Below, one piece after another: positions 43,144 through 52,036 of a stretch of DNA of 64,000 nucleotides (position 1 is its first letter; the number at the start of each line of letters is the position of its first letter). Under the pieces are notes generated by a model. The model did not search any database. It saw only the letters and a list, made by a program, of their open reading frames with translations, and was not told where the DNA came from. The DNA is from Rhizobium sp. 16-449-1b (GTDB lineage Bacteria > Pseudomonadota > Alphaproteobacteria > Rhizobiales > Rhizobiaceae), in contig NZ_JAGHMH010000028.1 in assembly GCF_017741935.1 (NCBI RefSeq), positions 682,001 to 746,000 of the forward strand. Direction: 5' to 3'. Made by a program: the position numbers and the translations under genes.

Positions 43144-43919
43144 CCGCCGTCTCCAATACCAAGCCGCTGGTTCAGGCGCGCAATGTCCACAAGTCCTTCG
43201 ATCATCTCGAAGTGCTCAAGGGCATCGACCTCGACATCATGCCCGGCGAAGTCGTCGTCGTTCTCGGCCCGTCGGGCTCGGGCAAGTCGACCTTCCTGCG
43301 CTGTATCAACCATCTCGAGTCCATCCAAAAGGGATACATCGAGGTGGATGGCGAGCAGATCGGCTACCGGGTGCGCAAGGATCGGCTGGAGCGGCTGTCG
43401 CCCAACGGCATCGCTCGCCAGCGCCGCAAGATCGGCATGGTGTTCCAGCAGTTCAATCTCTATCCGCACATGACGGTGCTGCAGAACATCATCGAGGCGC
43501 CTGTCGGCGTCCATGGTGAGAACCGCAAGGATGCGATCGAAAACGCCAAGCAGCTTCTGCAGCGTGTCGGCCTTTCGGAGAAGGCGAATGCCTATCCCCG
43601 CCAGCTCTCCGGCGGCCAGCAGCAGCGCGTGGCGATCGCCCGAGCGCTCGCGATCAAGCCGAAGCTGATGCTCTTCGACGAGCCGACTTCGGCACTCGAT
43701 CCCGAACTCGTCGGCGAAGTGCTGTCGACGATGCGCGATCTCGCCAAGCAGGGCCTGACGATGATCGTGGTCACCCACGAGATCGGCTTTGCCCGCGAAG
43801 CGGCCGACCGGGTGGTGTTCATGGACGGTGGCGTCGTGGTCGAGCAGGGCAAGCCCGAGGATGTGATCGGCAATCCGCAGCATCCGCGCACGCAGGCCTT
43901 CCTGTCGCGCTTTCTCTGA
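43140..43919 (+). CDS. Polar amino-acid ABC transporter ATP-binding protein
   Basis: A 259-residue ATPase of the HisP/GlnQ type. Walker A is GPSGSGKST (about 42-50), the Q-loop is GMVFQQFNLYPHMTV, the signature is LSGGQQQRVAIARAL, and Walker B is LMLFDEPTSALDP. The start is TTG 43140, overlapping the permease stop, with GAGGAGG 7 nt upstream; the next ATG would lie beyond the Walker A region. Confidence 0.92.
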   Translation: MTAVSNTKPLVQARNVHKSFDHLEVLKGIDLDIMPGEVVVVLGPSGSGKSTFLRCINHLESIQKGYIEVDGEQIGYRVRKDRLERLSPNGIARQRRKIGMVFQQFNLYPHMTVLQNIIEAPVGVHGENRKDAIENAKQLLQRVGLSEKANAYPRQLSGGQQQRVAIARALAIKPKLMLFDEPTSALDPELVGEVLSTMRDLAKQGLTMIVVTHEIGFAREAADRVVFMDGGVVVEQGKPEDVIGNPQHPRTQAFLSRFL

Positions 43920-44024
43920 CGTCCAGCTCATCCGGCGCAAAGCCGCTCATGATGCAATCGAAGACCCGGCCGGCCCTCTCATGGGGCCGGTAGCGGACCA
44001 CGCATGCAAAGAATTGGAACGGAC

Positions 44025-45206
44025 ATGACCATCGACAACGATTTCGCCCGCCTTTCGGATTTCGAGCCCATGGACGCCGAACTGCGCGCCATCCGCCAGC
44101 ATCTGCACGCCCATCCCGAACTGTCGTTCGAAGAGACGGAAACCGCACGCTTCGTCGCCGAAAAGCTCGAGGGGTGGGGCTATGAAGTGACCCGCAACGT
44201 CGGTGGCAACGGCGTCGTCGCCCGCATGACGCAGGGCGCCGGCAAGAAGAGCATCGCGATCCGCGCCGACATGGACGCCCTGCCGATCACCGAGCAGACC
44301 GGCAAGCCCTATGCCAGCCAGATTCCCGGCAAGATGCATGCCTGCGGCCACGACGGCCACACGACGGTGCTTCTCGGTGCTGCCGAATATCTGGCGCGCA
44401 CCCGCAAGTTCAACGGCACGGTCAACCTGATCTTCCAGCCCGCCGAAGAGGCCGGTGGATTCAGCGGTGCCCAGGCGATGATCGACGACGGTCTGTTCGA
44501 GCGCTTCCCGTTCGACGCCATTTTCGGCCTGCACAACCACCCCGGCGCGCCTGAAGGCAGCTGGCTGATGCGCTCGGGTCCGCTGATGGCGGCTGCCGAT
44601 ACGGTCGAGATCAAGATCACGGGCAAGGGCGGCCACGCATCGCGTCCGCACTTGACGATCGATCCCGTCGTCGTCGCCTGCAACCTCGTCGTCTCGCTGC
44701 AGACGGTCATCTCGCGCAACGTCGATCCGACGCAGACCGCTGTCGTCACGGTTGGCGCCATCCATGCCGGCGAAGTGGCAAACGTCATTCCGGAAAGCGC
44801 GAGCATGCTTCTGACTGTGCGCTCGTTCGATCCGAAGGTCCGTGAGATCCTCGAAAAGCGCATTCGGGCGCTGACGACGTCGCTGGTCGAAGGTTTTGGC
44901 GCCACCGTCGAGATCGACTACGCCTACGGCAATCCGGTCGTCGTCAACTCCGAGAAGGAAACCGAGTTTGCCCGCATGGTGGCCGAGGAACTGGTGGGCG
45001 AGGGCAATGTCGCGCTTTGCCCGCTGATCCCGGGCAGCGAAGACTTTTCGCACTTCCTGCAGCACAAGCCCGGCAGCTTCCTGCGCCTGGGTAACGGCAT
45101 GAACTCGGCGATCCTGCACAGTGCCAAATACGACTTCGCCGACGACAGCCTAACGGCGGGTGCTGCAATGTGGGCGCGCCTCACGGAACGCTACCTCGAC
45201 GAGTAA
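44025..45206 (+). CDS. M20-family amidohydrolase (hippurate hydrolase-like)
   Basis: A 393-residue metal-dependent amidase of the HipO/N-acyl-amino-acid hydrolase group. Metal-site motifs are MHACGHDGHTTVLLG (about 103-117) and FQPAEEAGGFSGAQ (about 137-150), and later GLHNHPG. The dimerisation domain carries TGKGGHASRPHL. The final metal ligand region is PGSEDFSHFLQHKPG. ATG 44025 is chosen; ATG 44004 is possible. It is the last gene of the operon, ending at a terminator, and may hydrolyse the N-acylated or amide compound brought in by the transporter. Substrate is unknown. Confidence 0.88.
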   Translation: MTIDNDFARLSDFEPMDAELRAIRQHLHAHPELSFEETETARFVAEKLEGWGYEVTRNVGGNGVVARMTQGAGKKSIAIRADMDALPITEQTGKPYASQIPGKMHACGHDGHTTVLLGAAEYLARTRKFNGTVNLIFQPAEEAGGFSGAQAMIDDGLFERFPFDAIFGLHNHPGAPEGSWLMRSGPLMAAADTVEIKITGKGGHASRPHLTIDPVVVACNLVVSLQTVISRNVDPTQTAVVTVGAIHAGEVANVIPESASMLLTVRSFDPKVREILEKRIRALTTSLVEGFGATVEIDYAYGNPVVVNSEKETEFARMVAEELVGEGNVALCPLIPGSEDFSHFLQHKPGSFLRLGNGMNSAILHSAKYDFADDSLTAGAAMWARLTERYLDE

Positions 45207-45236
45207 TCGTCCGACATCGAATTCTCCCAAGAAACG

Positions 45237-45269
45237 AAGAAGGGGCGCCTGCAACAGGCGCCCCTTCTT
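45237..45269. terminator. Strong bidirectional intrinsic terminator
   Basis: AAGAAGGGGCGCCTG pairs perfectly over 15 bp with CAGGCGCCCCTTCTT around a CAA loop, giving A- and T-rich flanks on both strands. It separates the M20 gene from the convergent Xre gene. Confidence 0.88.
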
Positions 45270-45334
45270 TCATGTCATGCAGGCTTTTACATCATGCAGG
45301 CCGCGGCGCGGATGCGCCCTCGGCCGAAATTCCA

Positions 45335-45772
45335 CTATTGGTTGGACGAGGCGGCGGATTTGTCCGCGGCCACCTGCGTCTGCGCCATTGCCTTCACGAG
45401 CGCCACGATCTTTTCGCGCAGCTGCGTGTCCGTGATCTTGATGAACGCCTTGTTGAGCGCGAGCCCTTCCTTGGAATGCAGGAATTCCGCGACCGGATCG
45501 GTCGTTGCCGTCAGATCGAGACCGGCGAGCGACAAAGGCTCCGACGGATCCTGCTGAAAGAAGAAACTTGGCGTGGTGTTCAGAACCTCAGCGATACGCT
45601 GCAGCCGGCTGGCGCCGATCCGGTTCATTCCCTTTTCGTACTTCTGCACCTGCTGGAACGTCACGCCGATCTGCTCGGCCAACCTTTCCTGGCTTAGTCC
45701 CAGCAACTGCCTGCGCATCCTCACTTGGGAACCCACATAGCTATCGATTGCATTCGGTGTCTTTGCATTCAT
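45335..45772 (-). CDS. Xre-family helix-turn-helix regulator (PraR/SinR-like)
   Basis: A 145-residue paralogue of the regulator at 9123-9566. The HTH region matches closely (IDSYVGSQVRMRRQLLGLSQ, IGVTFQQVQKYEKGMNRIGA), and the C-terminal FLHSKEGLALNKAFIKI block is shared. Family members in rhizobia regulate surface adhesion, biofilm and symbiosis genes. It stands alone with a terminator downstream. No direct target is apparent. Confidence 0.87.
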   Translation of the reverse strand: MNAKTPNAIDSYVGSQVRMRRQLLGLSQERLAEQIGVTFQQVQKYEKGMNRIGASRLQRIAEVLNTTPSFFFQQDPSEPLSLAGLDLTATTDPVAEFLHSKEGLALNKAFIKITDTQLREKIVALVKAMAQTQVAADKSAASSNQ

Positions 45773-45939
45773 CCTGTATTTCCTATGCCGGAATCAAAGC
45801 GAAACAGTCCCCGGCAAACCGGCTCTATCCAGCAACAACAGTTTGTCTTAGCAAGCGATCAAATTCAACCTCAGGATTATGACGATAAGGTGATCTGTCA
45901 TTAAAAAGCGTTTAGATACCCTCTATACGTGCGGATAGT

Positions 45940-46224
45940 TCAATCTCTACCGCCGAAGCGGATCGGCCGGACCACACGGTCGACAATCTTCAACGTACGG
46001 TCGGGCTGGATCATGTAGGTCTCCTCGACCTGCTGCCCATACTGGTCGATGAAGTCGTGCGGGAAGGTCGAGCCGATCGGCGATTTGGTGAGCTTCGTCC
46101 GGGGCTGGCCGCTATAGATGATGCTGCCGGGAATAGGCGTCAGGCCGGGTGCGGAATAGTTCTTTCCGGTCGTGCATCCTGCCAGAAGAACCAGGGCGAC
46201 AATCCCAACCACAGTTCGTTTCAT
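45940..46224 (-). CDS. Small lipoprotein
   Basis: A 94-residue predicted lipoprotein with signal peptide MKRTVVGIVALVLLAGC; the lipobox LLAGC puts the acylated cysteine at residue 17. The mature part is proline-rich near the front (GLTPIPGSIIYSG) and then has an IQPDRTLKIVDRVVRPI strand. The family is not recognised. It stands alone between the Xre gene and the FAH-family gene. Confidence 0.72.
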   Translation of the reverse strand: MKRTVVGIVALVLLAGCTTGKNYSAPGLTPIPGSIIYSGQPRTKLTKSPIGSTFPHDFIDQYGQQVEETYMIQPDRTLKIVDRVVRPIRFGGRD

Positions 46225-46361
46225 CGCACCCTCACATCTTCGCTTCGCTTGACCTGTGCATATATGGTCGCGGCTTGGAATGGACAGGCGCTAGCGGCTT
46301 ATCCCGGATGTTTTTTGATGGCGGCGGCACACCGCCATCGCCTCTCGCGTGCGCCGCTCGC

Positions 46362-47522
46362 CTAGAGCAGTCCGCGTTTTGCCAGATTGGCCATCAGCGC
46401 ACCGATGCCGAAAGTCCACGGCGCGCAGTCGTTCGAGCGGCGCACCGTATTGACGAGCGAGCCGAGCCCGGCCGACGAAATCTCCACGACGTCGCCGATC
46501 TTGTGGGTAAAACCCTGGTTCGGCGCGTCGCGGTCCTGGGTCGGGGCAAACAGCGTGCCGAGAAACAGCATGAAACCATCGGGATACTGATGATGCGCGC
46601 CGCAGGTCTGGCGCACGAGATCGGTCGGGTCCCGGCTGATCTTCGACATCGAACTCTTGCCATGAAGCACGAAGCCATCTTCGCCGGTTACCTTCAGGTC
46701 GAGTTCGGCGCTGCGCACCGCATCGAGGTCGAAGCTCTTGTCAAGCAGGCGGATGAAGGGGCCGATGGAGCAGGAGGCGTTGTTGTCCTTCGCCTTGCCG
46801 AGCAGCAGCGCCGAACGTCCCTCGACATCGCGCAGGTTGACGTCGTTGCCGAGCGCCGCGCCCCGGATCTCGCCACGGCTGTTGACAGCGAGCACGATCT
46901 CCGGCTCCGGATTGTTCCAGGTCGAGACCGGATGCAGGCCGACGTCGGCACCCCAGCCGACGGAGGAGAGCACCGGTGCCTTGGTGAAGACTTCCGCATC
47001 CGGGCCGATGCCGACCTCCAGATATTGCGACCACATGCCTTCCTCGATCAGCGCCTGCTTAACCGTGGCTGCTTCCGGCGACCCGGCCTTCAGATTGTTG
47101 AGACTACCGCCGATCAGCGTGCTGACGCGTTCGCGGATCGCGGCAGCCCGGTCGGGATTGCCCGCCGCCTTCTCCTCGATCACCCGCTCGATCATCGATT
47201 GCGCGAAGGTGACGCCGCAGGCCTTGACCGCCTGCAGATCGATCGGCGCCAGCAGGTAGGGGCGCGACGCATCCGGCTTGCCGGTGCTGTTTGCGGCGAT
47301 GTCCTCGAGCGTTCCAAGCGACTTGCCGTTAGCCGAGCGAACGAAGGCCACGAGATCAGGTCGCTCCAGAAGCGCGCTCATCGTGGGCACGTCCTTCGAG
47401 GTGATATCGATCACCTGTTGATCGCGGATCGTCACGAGGCTGGGGCCTTCGGCGGCAGGGTTCCAGACGCGGCCAACGAACAGACCGCCCGAAGCGGCGG
47501 CGTCGAGAAGGGTATGAGGCAT
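46362..47522 (-). CDS. Fumarylacetoacetate hydrolase family protein
   Basis: A 386-residue protein whose C-terminal two thirds is the FAH fold. The metal-binding signature is visible as NNPEPEIVLAV (E-x-E) followed by IRGAALGNDVNLRDVEG (D), near residues 202-232. In sugar-acid pathways FAH relatives act as 2-keto-3-deoxy-acid dehydratases or diketo-acid hydrolases. It is 197 bp downstream of an IlvD/Edd dehydratase on the same strand, which supports a role in L-arabonate, D-xylonate or a related acid route. A hairpin lies in that gap. Exact reaction is inferred. Confidence 0.85.
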   Translation of the reverse strand: MPHTLLDAAASGGLFVGRVWNPAAEGPSLVTIRDQQVIDITSKDVPTMSALLERPDLVAFVRSANGKSLGTLEDIAANSTGKPDASRPYLLAPIDLQAVKACGVTFAQSMIERVIEEKAAGNPDRAAAIRERVSTLIGGSLNNLKAGSPEAATVKQALIEEGMWSQYLEVGIGPDAEVFTKAPVLSSVGWGADVGLHPVSTWNNPEPEIVLAVNSRGEIRGAALGNDVNLRDVEGRSALLLGKAKDNNASCSIGPFIRLLDKSFDLDAVRSAELDLKVTGEDGFVLHGKSSMSKISRDPTDLVRQTCGAHHQYPDGFMLFLGTLFAPTQDRDAPNQGFTHKIGDVVEISSAGLGSLVNTVRRSNDCAPWTFGIGALMANLAKRGLL

Positions 47523-47670
47523 GATAATGTTCCGTCACGCGAGCGATGGACGCGCTCTATGAGCCAGGGGATGCGCCGCCCTCCAACCCAGCGGCAGCAA
47601 AATCGATCATATTCGCCGACGCCGGGCAAGGCCGGAATGCTGGAGAATGATCGCCTATCCGCGAAAACGC

Positions 47671-47706
47671 TCATGGGCCGGCGCCTATCCAGACACCGGC
47701 CCATGA
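47671..47706 (-). terminator. 11-bp hairpin between dehydratase and FAH genes
   Basis: TCATGGGCCGG at 47671-47681 pairs with CCGGCCCATGA at 47696-47706 around a 14-nt loop, 14 nt after the dehydratase stop. Only a short TTTT follows on the minus strand, so it may be a weak terminator or an mRNA-stability hairpin. Confidence 0.5.
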
Positions 47707-47719
47707 TTGATGTCGTCGG

Positions 47720-49564
47720 TTAGTGGTTATCGCGCGGGATCCCCTTGGTCTGGGCGATCCGCTGATACTTCACCGCCGGCTCCAGCGCCGCGCCAGTCTC
47801 CATCTGCCCGACATAGGAGCGCTGGATTTCCTGCCACGGCGTCTGGCTTTCCGGATAGACATAGCCGCCGGCGGCAACCAGTTCCGCGCGTCGCTTGGCG
47901 ATCTCTTCGTCGCTGATCAGGATGTTGGCGGTTCCCTTCTTCAGGTCGATGCGCACCTGATCGCCCGTCTGCAGGATCGCAAGACCACCACCGGCGGCCG
48001 CTTCCGGCGAAGCGTTGAGGATCGAGGGCGACCCTGACGTGCCCGACTGGCGACCATCGCCGACGCAGGGGAGCGACGAGATGCCCTGCTTCAACAGGTA
48101 ATCCGGCGCGCGCATGTTCACCACTTCGGCAGCACCCGGGTAACCGATCGGGCCGGCGCCGCGCATGAAGAGGATGGTCGCGGCGTCGATCGCGAGCGAC
48201 GGATCGTCGATGCGGTGGTGGTAATCCTCCGGCCCGTCGAAGACGACGGCGCGGCCGGTGAAGGCTTCCGGGTCATTGGGATTGGAGAGGTAGCGGTCGC
48301 GGAACTCCGGCGAGATGACGCTGGTCTTCATGATCGCCGACGAGAAGAGATTGCCCTTCAGCACGCGGAAGCCGGCGCGCTCTTTCAGCGGCCGGTCGAA
48401 CGGCCGAATGACCTTTTCGTCCTCGATCATCGAGGCCGTGTAGTTCTCCCCGACCGTCTTGCCGTTGACCGTCATCGCGTTGGTGTCGAGGTGGCCATGC
48501 TTGATCAACTCGCCCATGACGGCGGGGACGCCGCCGGCGTGGTAATAATCCTCGCCGAGATATTCGCCTGCCGGCTGCAGGTTGACGAGCAGCGGGATTT
48601 CCTCGCCATGGGTCTGCCAGTCATCGACCGAGAGCTCGACGCCGATATGGCGGGCAAGGGCGTTCAGATGGATCGGCGCGTTGGTGGAGCCGCCGATCGC
48701 CGAGTTGACCTTGATCGCGTTGATGAAGGCTTCCCTGGTCAGGATATCGGATGGCTTCAGATCCTCGCGTACCATCTCGACGATCCGCAGGCCGGTCTCG
48801 TAGGAGATTTCCTGGCGGTCACGATACGGCGCGGGGATGGCAGCGGCGCCCGGCAGCTGCATGCCGAGTGCTTCGGCAAGCGAGTTCATTGTGGTCGCCG
48901 TGCCCATCGTGTTGCAATAGCCGGTCGAAGGGGCGGAGGAGGCGACGAGCTTGACGAAGCCCTGGTAGTCGATCTCGCCACGCGCCATCATCTCGCGCGC
49001 CTTCCAGACGATCGTGCCCGAGCCCGTACGCTCGCCGCGGAACCAGCCGTTCAACATCGGGCCGACGGACAACGCGATCGCAGGGATGTTCACGGTTGCC
49101 GCGGCCATCAGACAGGCCGGCGTGGTCTTGTCGCAGCCGATCGTCAGCACCACGCCGTCGAGCGGATAGCCGTAAAGCACCTCGACGAGGCCGAGATAGG
49201 AGAGGTTGCGGTCTAGGCCGGCGGTCGGGCGCTTGCCGGTTTCCTGGATCGGATGCACCGGAAACTCGATGGCGATCCCGCCCGCATCGCGGATGCCTTC
49301 GCGCACGCGCTTGGCGAGTTCGATATGGTGGCGGTTGCACGGCGACAGGTCGGAGCCCGTCTGCGCGATGCCGATGATCGGCCGGCCCGACTGCAGCTCT
49401 TCCTGGCTGAGGCCGAAGTTCATGTAGCGCTCGAGGTAGAGCGCCGTCATGTCGGGATTGGCCAGATTGTCGAACCAGGCGCGGGAGCGAAGCTGCGGGC
49501 CCCCGGTCTTCTCGTCGATTGCGGTGTTGCTGGATGAGGCGGGTGTTTTCTCGACCACGATCAT
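47720..49564 (-). CDS. IlvD/Edd-family sugar-acid dehydratase (L-arabonate/D-xylonate type)
   Basis: A 614-residue iron-sulfur dehydratase. Three cysteines for the cluster are visible in LSPCNRHH (about 75), GCDKTTPACLMA (about 144) and TGYCNTMGTATTMNSLAEAL (about 217). The C-terminal active-site block SLPCVGDGRQSGTSGSPSIL is the family's IPxxxDGRxSG motif variant. The N-terminal SRAWFDNLANPDMTALYLER segment is typical of the pentonate branch rather than dihydroxyacid dehydratase. It should convert a sugar acid to its 2-keto-3-deoxy form. With the FAH gene next door and the sugar transporter upstream it forms a plausible oxidative pentose route. Confidence 0.9.
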   Translation of the reverse strand: MIVVEKTPASSSNTAIDEKTGGPQLRSRAWFDNLANPDMTALYLERYMNFGLSQEELQSGRPIIGIAQTGSDLSPCNRHHIELAKRVREGIRDAGGIAIEFPVHPIQETGKRPTAGLDRNLSYLGLVEVLYGYPLDGVVLTIGCDKTTPACLMAAATVNIPAIALSVGPMLNGWFRGERTGSGTIVWKAREMMARGEIDYQGFVKLVASSAPSTGYCNTMGTATTMNSLAEALGMQLPGAAAIPAPYRDRQEISYETGLRIVEMVREDLKPSDILTREAFINAIKVNSAIGGSTNAPIHLNALARHIGVELSVDDWQTHGEEIPLLVNLQPAGEYLGEDYYHAGGVPAVMGELIKHGHLDTNAMTVNGKTVGENYTASMIEDEKVIRPFDRPLKERAGFRVLKGNLFSSAIMKTSVISPEFRDRYLSNPNDPEAFTGRAVVFDGPEDYHHRIDDPSLAIDAATILFMRGAGPIGYPGAAEVVNMRAPDYLLKQGISSLPCVGDGRQSGTSGSPSILNASPEAAAGGGLAILQTGDQVRIDLKKGTANILISDEEIAKRRAELVAAGGYVYPESQTPWQEIQRSYVGQMETGAALEPAVKYQRIAQTKGIPRDNH

Positions 49565-49696
49565 TTTCCTTGGTTTTGCTGCGGTATAGTCATGCGGTTA
49601 GCCGATCGGTACCTCCAAGTATCATCGGTAACATGGCGGATTGTCGGCGCGCGAAACGGCTCACGTCACTCCGGCAACGTTTACGGCGCTGCCTCC

Positions 49697-50608
49697 TCAG
49701 GCCGGAACGTACTGCGAGATGAAGCGCGCGTCGCGACGGAAATCGGATGGCGACATGCCGGCGATATGGCGGAAGGATTTGTTGAAGGCGCTGATCGAGC
49801 CAAATCCGCTATCCATCGCCACCTGCAGCACATTCGCCTCTTCGTTCATCAGCATCGCCTGCGCGCGAGACAGCCTGAGCAGGTTGACATATTTGCTGAG
49901 CGTCATGCCCGTCGTCTTCTTGAAGAGGTTCATCGCGTATTTCGGATGCAGGTCGGCGGCGCGGGCGATGTCGACCGAATCGATCTCGTGCAGGAAGTTC
50001 AAGGCAATGAAATCGCACATGCGCGCGACGCTGCGCGAGGATTGCGGATAGGCCTGCTCCACATCATCCGTCGCCGAAAGCCCGTTGGGCGCCAGCATCG
50101 AATAGGGCTCGAGCACGATGCGCTCGATGCGCAGAAGCATCTCTTCCACGGCATGCTGCGCCTTGGCGGCATCGCCGGATTTCGCATAGGCCACCCAGCG
50201 CGGAAAGTTCTCGATGTCGGCGGCATCGGTGGCGGACGTGAAGAGAATCTCGCCCTTCATCAGCCGGCTCGAAATGTTGATCGGCACACGCATGCGGAAG
50301 AAATAGACCAGCGGCAGATGTCCGCCGGCATAGATCGAATCATCGCTGCTCTCGTCCATCTGGTGCGGCTGCCCGCCCCAGAACAGGCACATGTCGCCGG
50401 CCTTCATGCTGATGTCGTGGCCGTTCATGCGGTAGTGCACCTCACCACGCATGATGTAGTTCAGCTCCACCTGCACATGCCAATGCGGCATGAGCATTGG
50501 CGGCGGATGGTTGTGAAACATCTGGAGTGCCGTCGGCAATCCCTCGATGCTGCTCGCTCCCGGCTGGTAGACAGCCCTCTGCTCAATCTTACTTTCCGCC
50601 AAATCCAT
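49697..50608 (-). CDS. AraC-family regulator with cupin sensor domain
   Basis: A 303-residue regulator. The N-terminal half is a cupin sugar sensor (PHWHVQVELNYIMRGEVHYR near 41-60, then GDMCLFWGGQPHQM). The C-terminal double helix-turn-helix covers about 195-295 (SVDIARAADLHPKYAMNLFK, then VLQVAMDSGFGSISAFNKSF and GMSPSDFRRD). The layout is like MelR. It is divergent from the sugar ABC operon at 50695 (86-bp spacer) and lies downstream of the dehydratase on the same strand, so it could control both sets. The inducer is unknown. Confidence 0.9.
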   Translation of the reverse strand: MDLAESKIEQRAVYQPGASSIEGLPTALQMFHNHPPPMLMPHWHVQVELNYIMRGEVHYRMNGHDISMKAGDMCLFWGGQPHQMDESSDDSIYAGGHLPLVYFFRMRVPINISSRLMKGEILFTSATDAADIENFPRWVAYAKSGDAAKAQHAVEEMLLRIERIVLEPYSMLAPNGLSATDDVEQAYPQSSRSVARMCDFIALNFLHEIDSVDIARAADLHPKYAMNLFKKTTGMTLSKYVNLLRLSRAQAMLMNEEANVLQVAMDSGFGSISAFNKSFRHIAGMSPSDFRRDARFISQYVPA

Positions 50609-50694
50609 ATTCCCTTTTTAGGAGACAGCGGCTCCCTTGCGGTTAGTGTAGTCACGTTCGCTAAGGGACGGCAATTGAAAAGGGAGGATTTTCA

Positions 50695-51969
50695 ATGCGC
50701 TTCAAACTTATCGGTGCAACCGCTGCTGTTGCACTTCTTGCATCCGGCTCCGCATTCGCGCAGTCCGCCAATCTCACCATCTGGAGCTGGAACGTCGCCG
50801 CATCGGCGCTGAAGTCCACGCTCGAGGGCTTCAACAAGCTCCACCCAGATATTAAGGTCACGGTGGAAGACCTTGGAAACCAACAGGTTTTCGACAAGAT
50901 GCTGGCAGCATGTGCCGCTGGCGGCGAGGGTCTGCCTGACATCGTAACGGTCGAAAACTTCGAAGCCGAAATCTTCTGGAATCGTTTCCCGGATTGCTTC
51001 GCTAACTTGAAGGACCTCGGCTATACGGCTGAAATTCAAGCGAAATTCCCTGAGTTCAAGCGCACCGAGCTTGAAGTGGGCGATGTCGCCTATGCCATGC
51101 CCTGGGATTCCGGCCCGGTCGCCGTCTTCTATCGTCGCGACTTCTACGAAAAGGCCGGCGTCGATCCGGCATCGATCAAGACCTGGGACGATTTCATCGC
51201 CGCCGGCAAGAAGATCTCGGCCGCCAATCCTGGCGTCGTCATGGCGCAGGCCGACTTCAACGGCGACAGCGAATGGTTCCGCATGATCTCCAACGAGCAG
51301 GATTGCGGCTACTTCTCGACTGATGGCCAGAACATCACCATCAACCAGCCAGCCTGCGTCGCCACCCTTGAGAAGGTCAAGGAGATGAAGGACGCCGGTA
51401 CGCTGACGGCTGCCATCTGGGACGAAAAGATCCAGGCCAACACCGCCGGCAAGGCTGCCAGCCAGATGTATGGCGGCTGGTATGAAGGCACCGTGCGCTC
51501 GGGCTCGCCCGATCTCTCCGGCAAGTGGGGCGTCTACATGATGCCGAGCCTGACGCCGGACGGACCGCACGCGGCCAACCTCGGCGGCTCGTCGCTGGCG
51601 ATTGCCGCCAACTCGGCCAACAAGGAAGCCGCCTGGACCTATGTCGATTACGCGCTCGGAACCAATGAAGGCCAGGTCGCGATGCTGAAGTCCTTCGGCC
51701 TCGTGCCGTCGCTGCTGTCGGCGGTGCAGGATCCGTTCGTCAACGAGGCGCAGCCCTATTGGGGCGGCCAGAAGGTCTGGGCCGATATTCTCTCGACCCT
51801 GCCGAAGATCAAGCCGAGCCGCGGCACACAGTTCCAGACGGACGCGGACGCGATCTACAAGGCCACGCAGACCAAGTATTTCGCCGGCGGCTACCCGGAT
51901 GCCAAGGCGGCGCTCGACGACGCTGCCAAGCAGATCGAGACCGCTACCGGCCTTCCCATTGCGGAATGA
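50695..51969 (+). CDS. Sugar ABC transporter substrate-binding protein (CUT1)
   Basis: A 424-residue SBP_bac_1 protein with a signal peptide at residues 1-22 (MRFKLIGATAAVALLASGSA, cut after AFAQ). The mature start LTIWSWNVAASALKSTLEGF and the segments YAMPWDSGPVAVFYRRDFY and SPDLSGKWGVYMMPS are typical of CUT1 sugar binders. A GGGAGGA site precedes ATG 50695. First gene of a complete operon: binding protein, two permeases, ATPase, fusion oxidoreductase. The sugar is not identified. Confidence 0.92.
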   Translation: MRFKLIGATAAVALLASGSAFAQSANLTIWSWNVAASALKSTLEGFNKLHPDIKVTVEDLGNQQVFDKMLAACAAGGEGLPDIVTVENFEAEIFWNRFPDCFANLKDLGYTAEIQAKFPEFKRTELEVGDVAYAMPWDSGPVAVFYRRDFYEKAGVDPASIKTWDDFIAAGKKISAANPGVVMAQADFNGDSEWFRMISNEQDCGYFSTDGQNITINQPACVATLEKVKEMKDAGTLTAAIWDEKIQANTAGKAASQMYGGWYEGTVRSGSPDLSGKWGVYMMPSLTPDGPHAANLGGSSLAIAANSANKEAAWTYVDYALGTNEGQVAMLKSFGLVPSLLSAVQDPFVNEAQPYWGGQKVWADILSTLPKIKPSRGTQFQTDADAIYKATQTKYFAGGYPDAKAALDDAAKQIETATGLPIAE

Positions 51970-51977
51970 GTGACGAT

Positions 51978-52002
51978 GCCGGGCGCCCCTTCGGTGCCCG
52001 GC
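51978..52002 (+). promoter_or_regulatory. Intercistronic hairpin after the sugar-binding-protein gene
   Basis: GCCGGGCGCC pairs with GGTGCCCGGC over 10 bp with one G-U pair and a 5-nt loop, 8 nt after the stop codon. No T-run follows. Same position as the hairpins at 26017 and 37057. Confidence 0.6.
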
Positions 52003-52036
52003 CTCCATCTCTCGCTTCGACTTTGAGGAGAATGAA

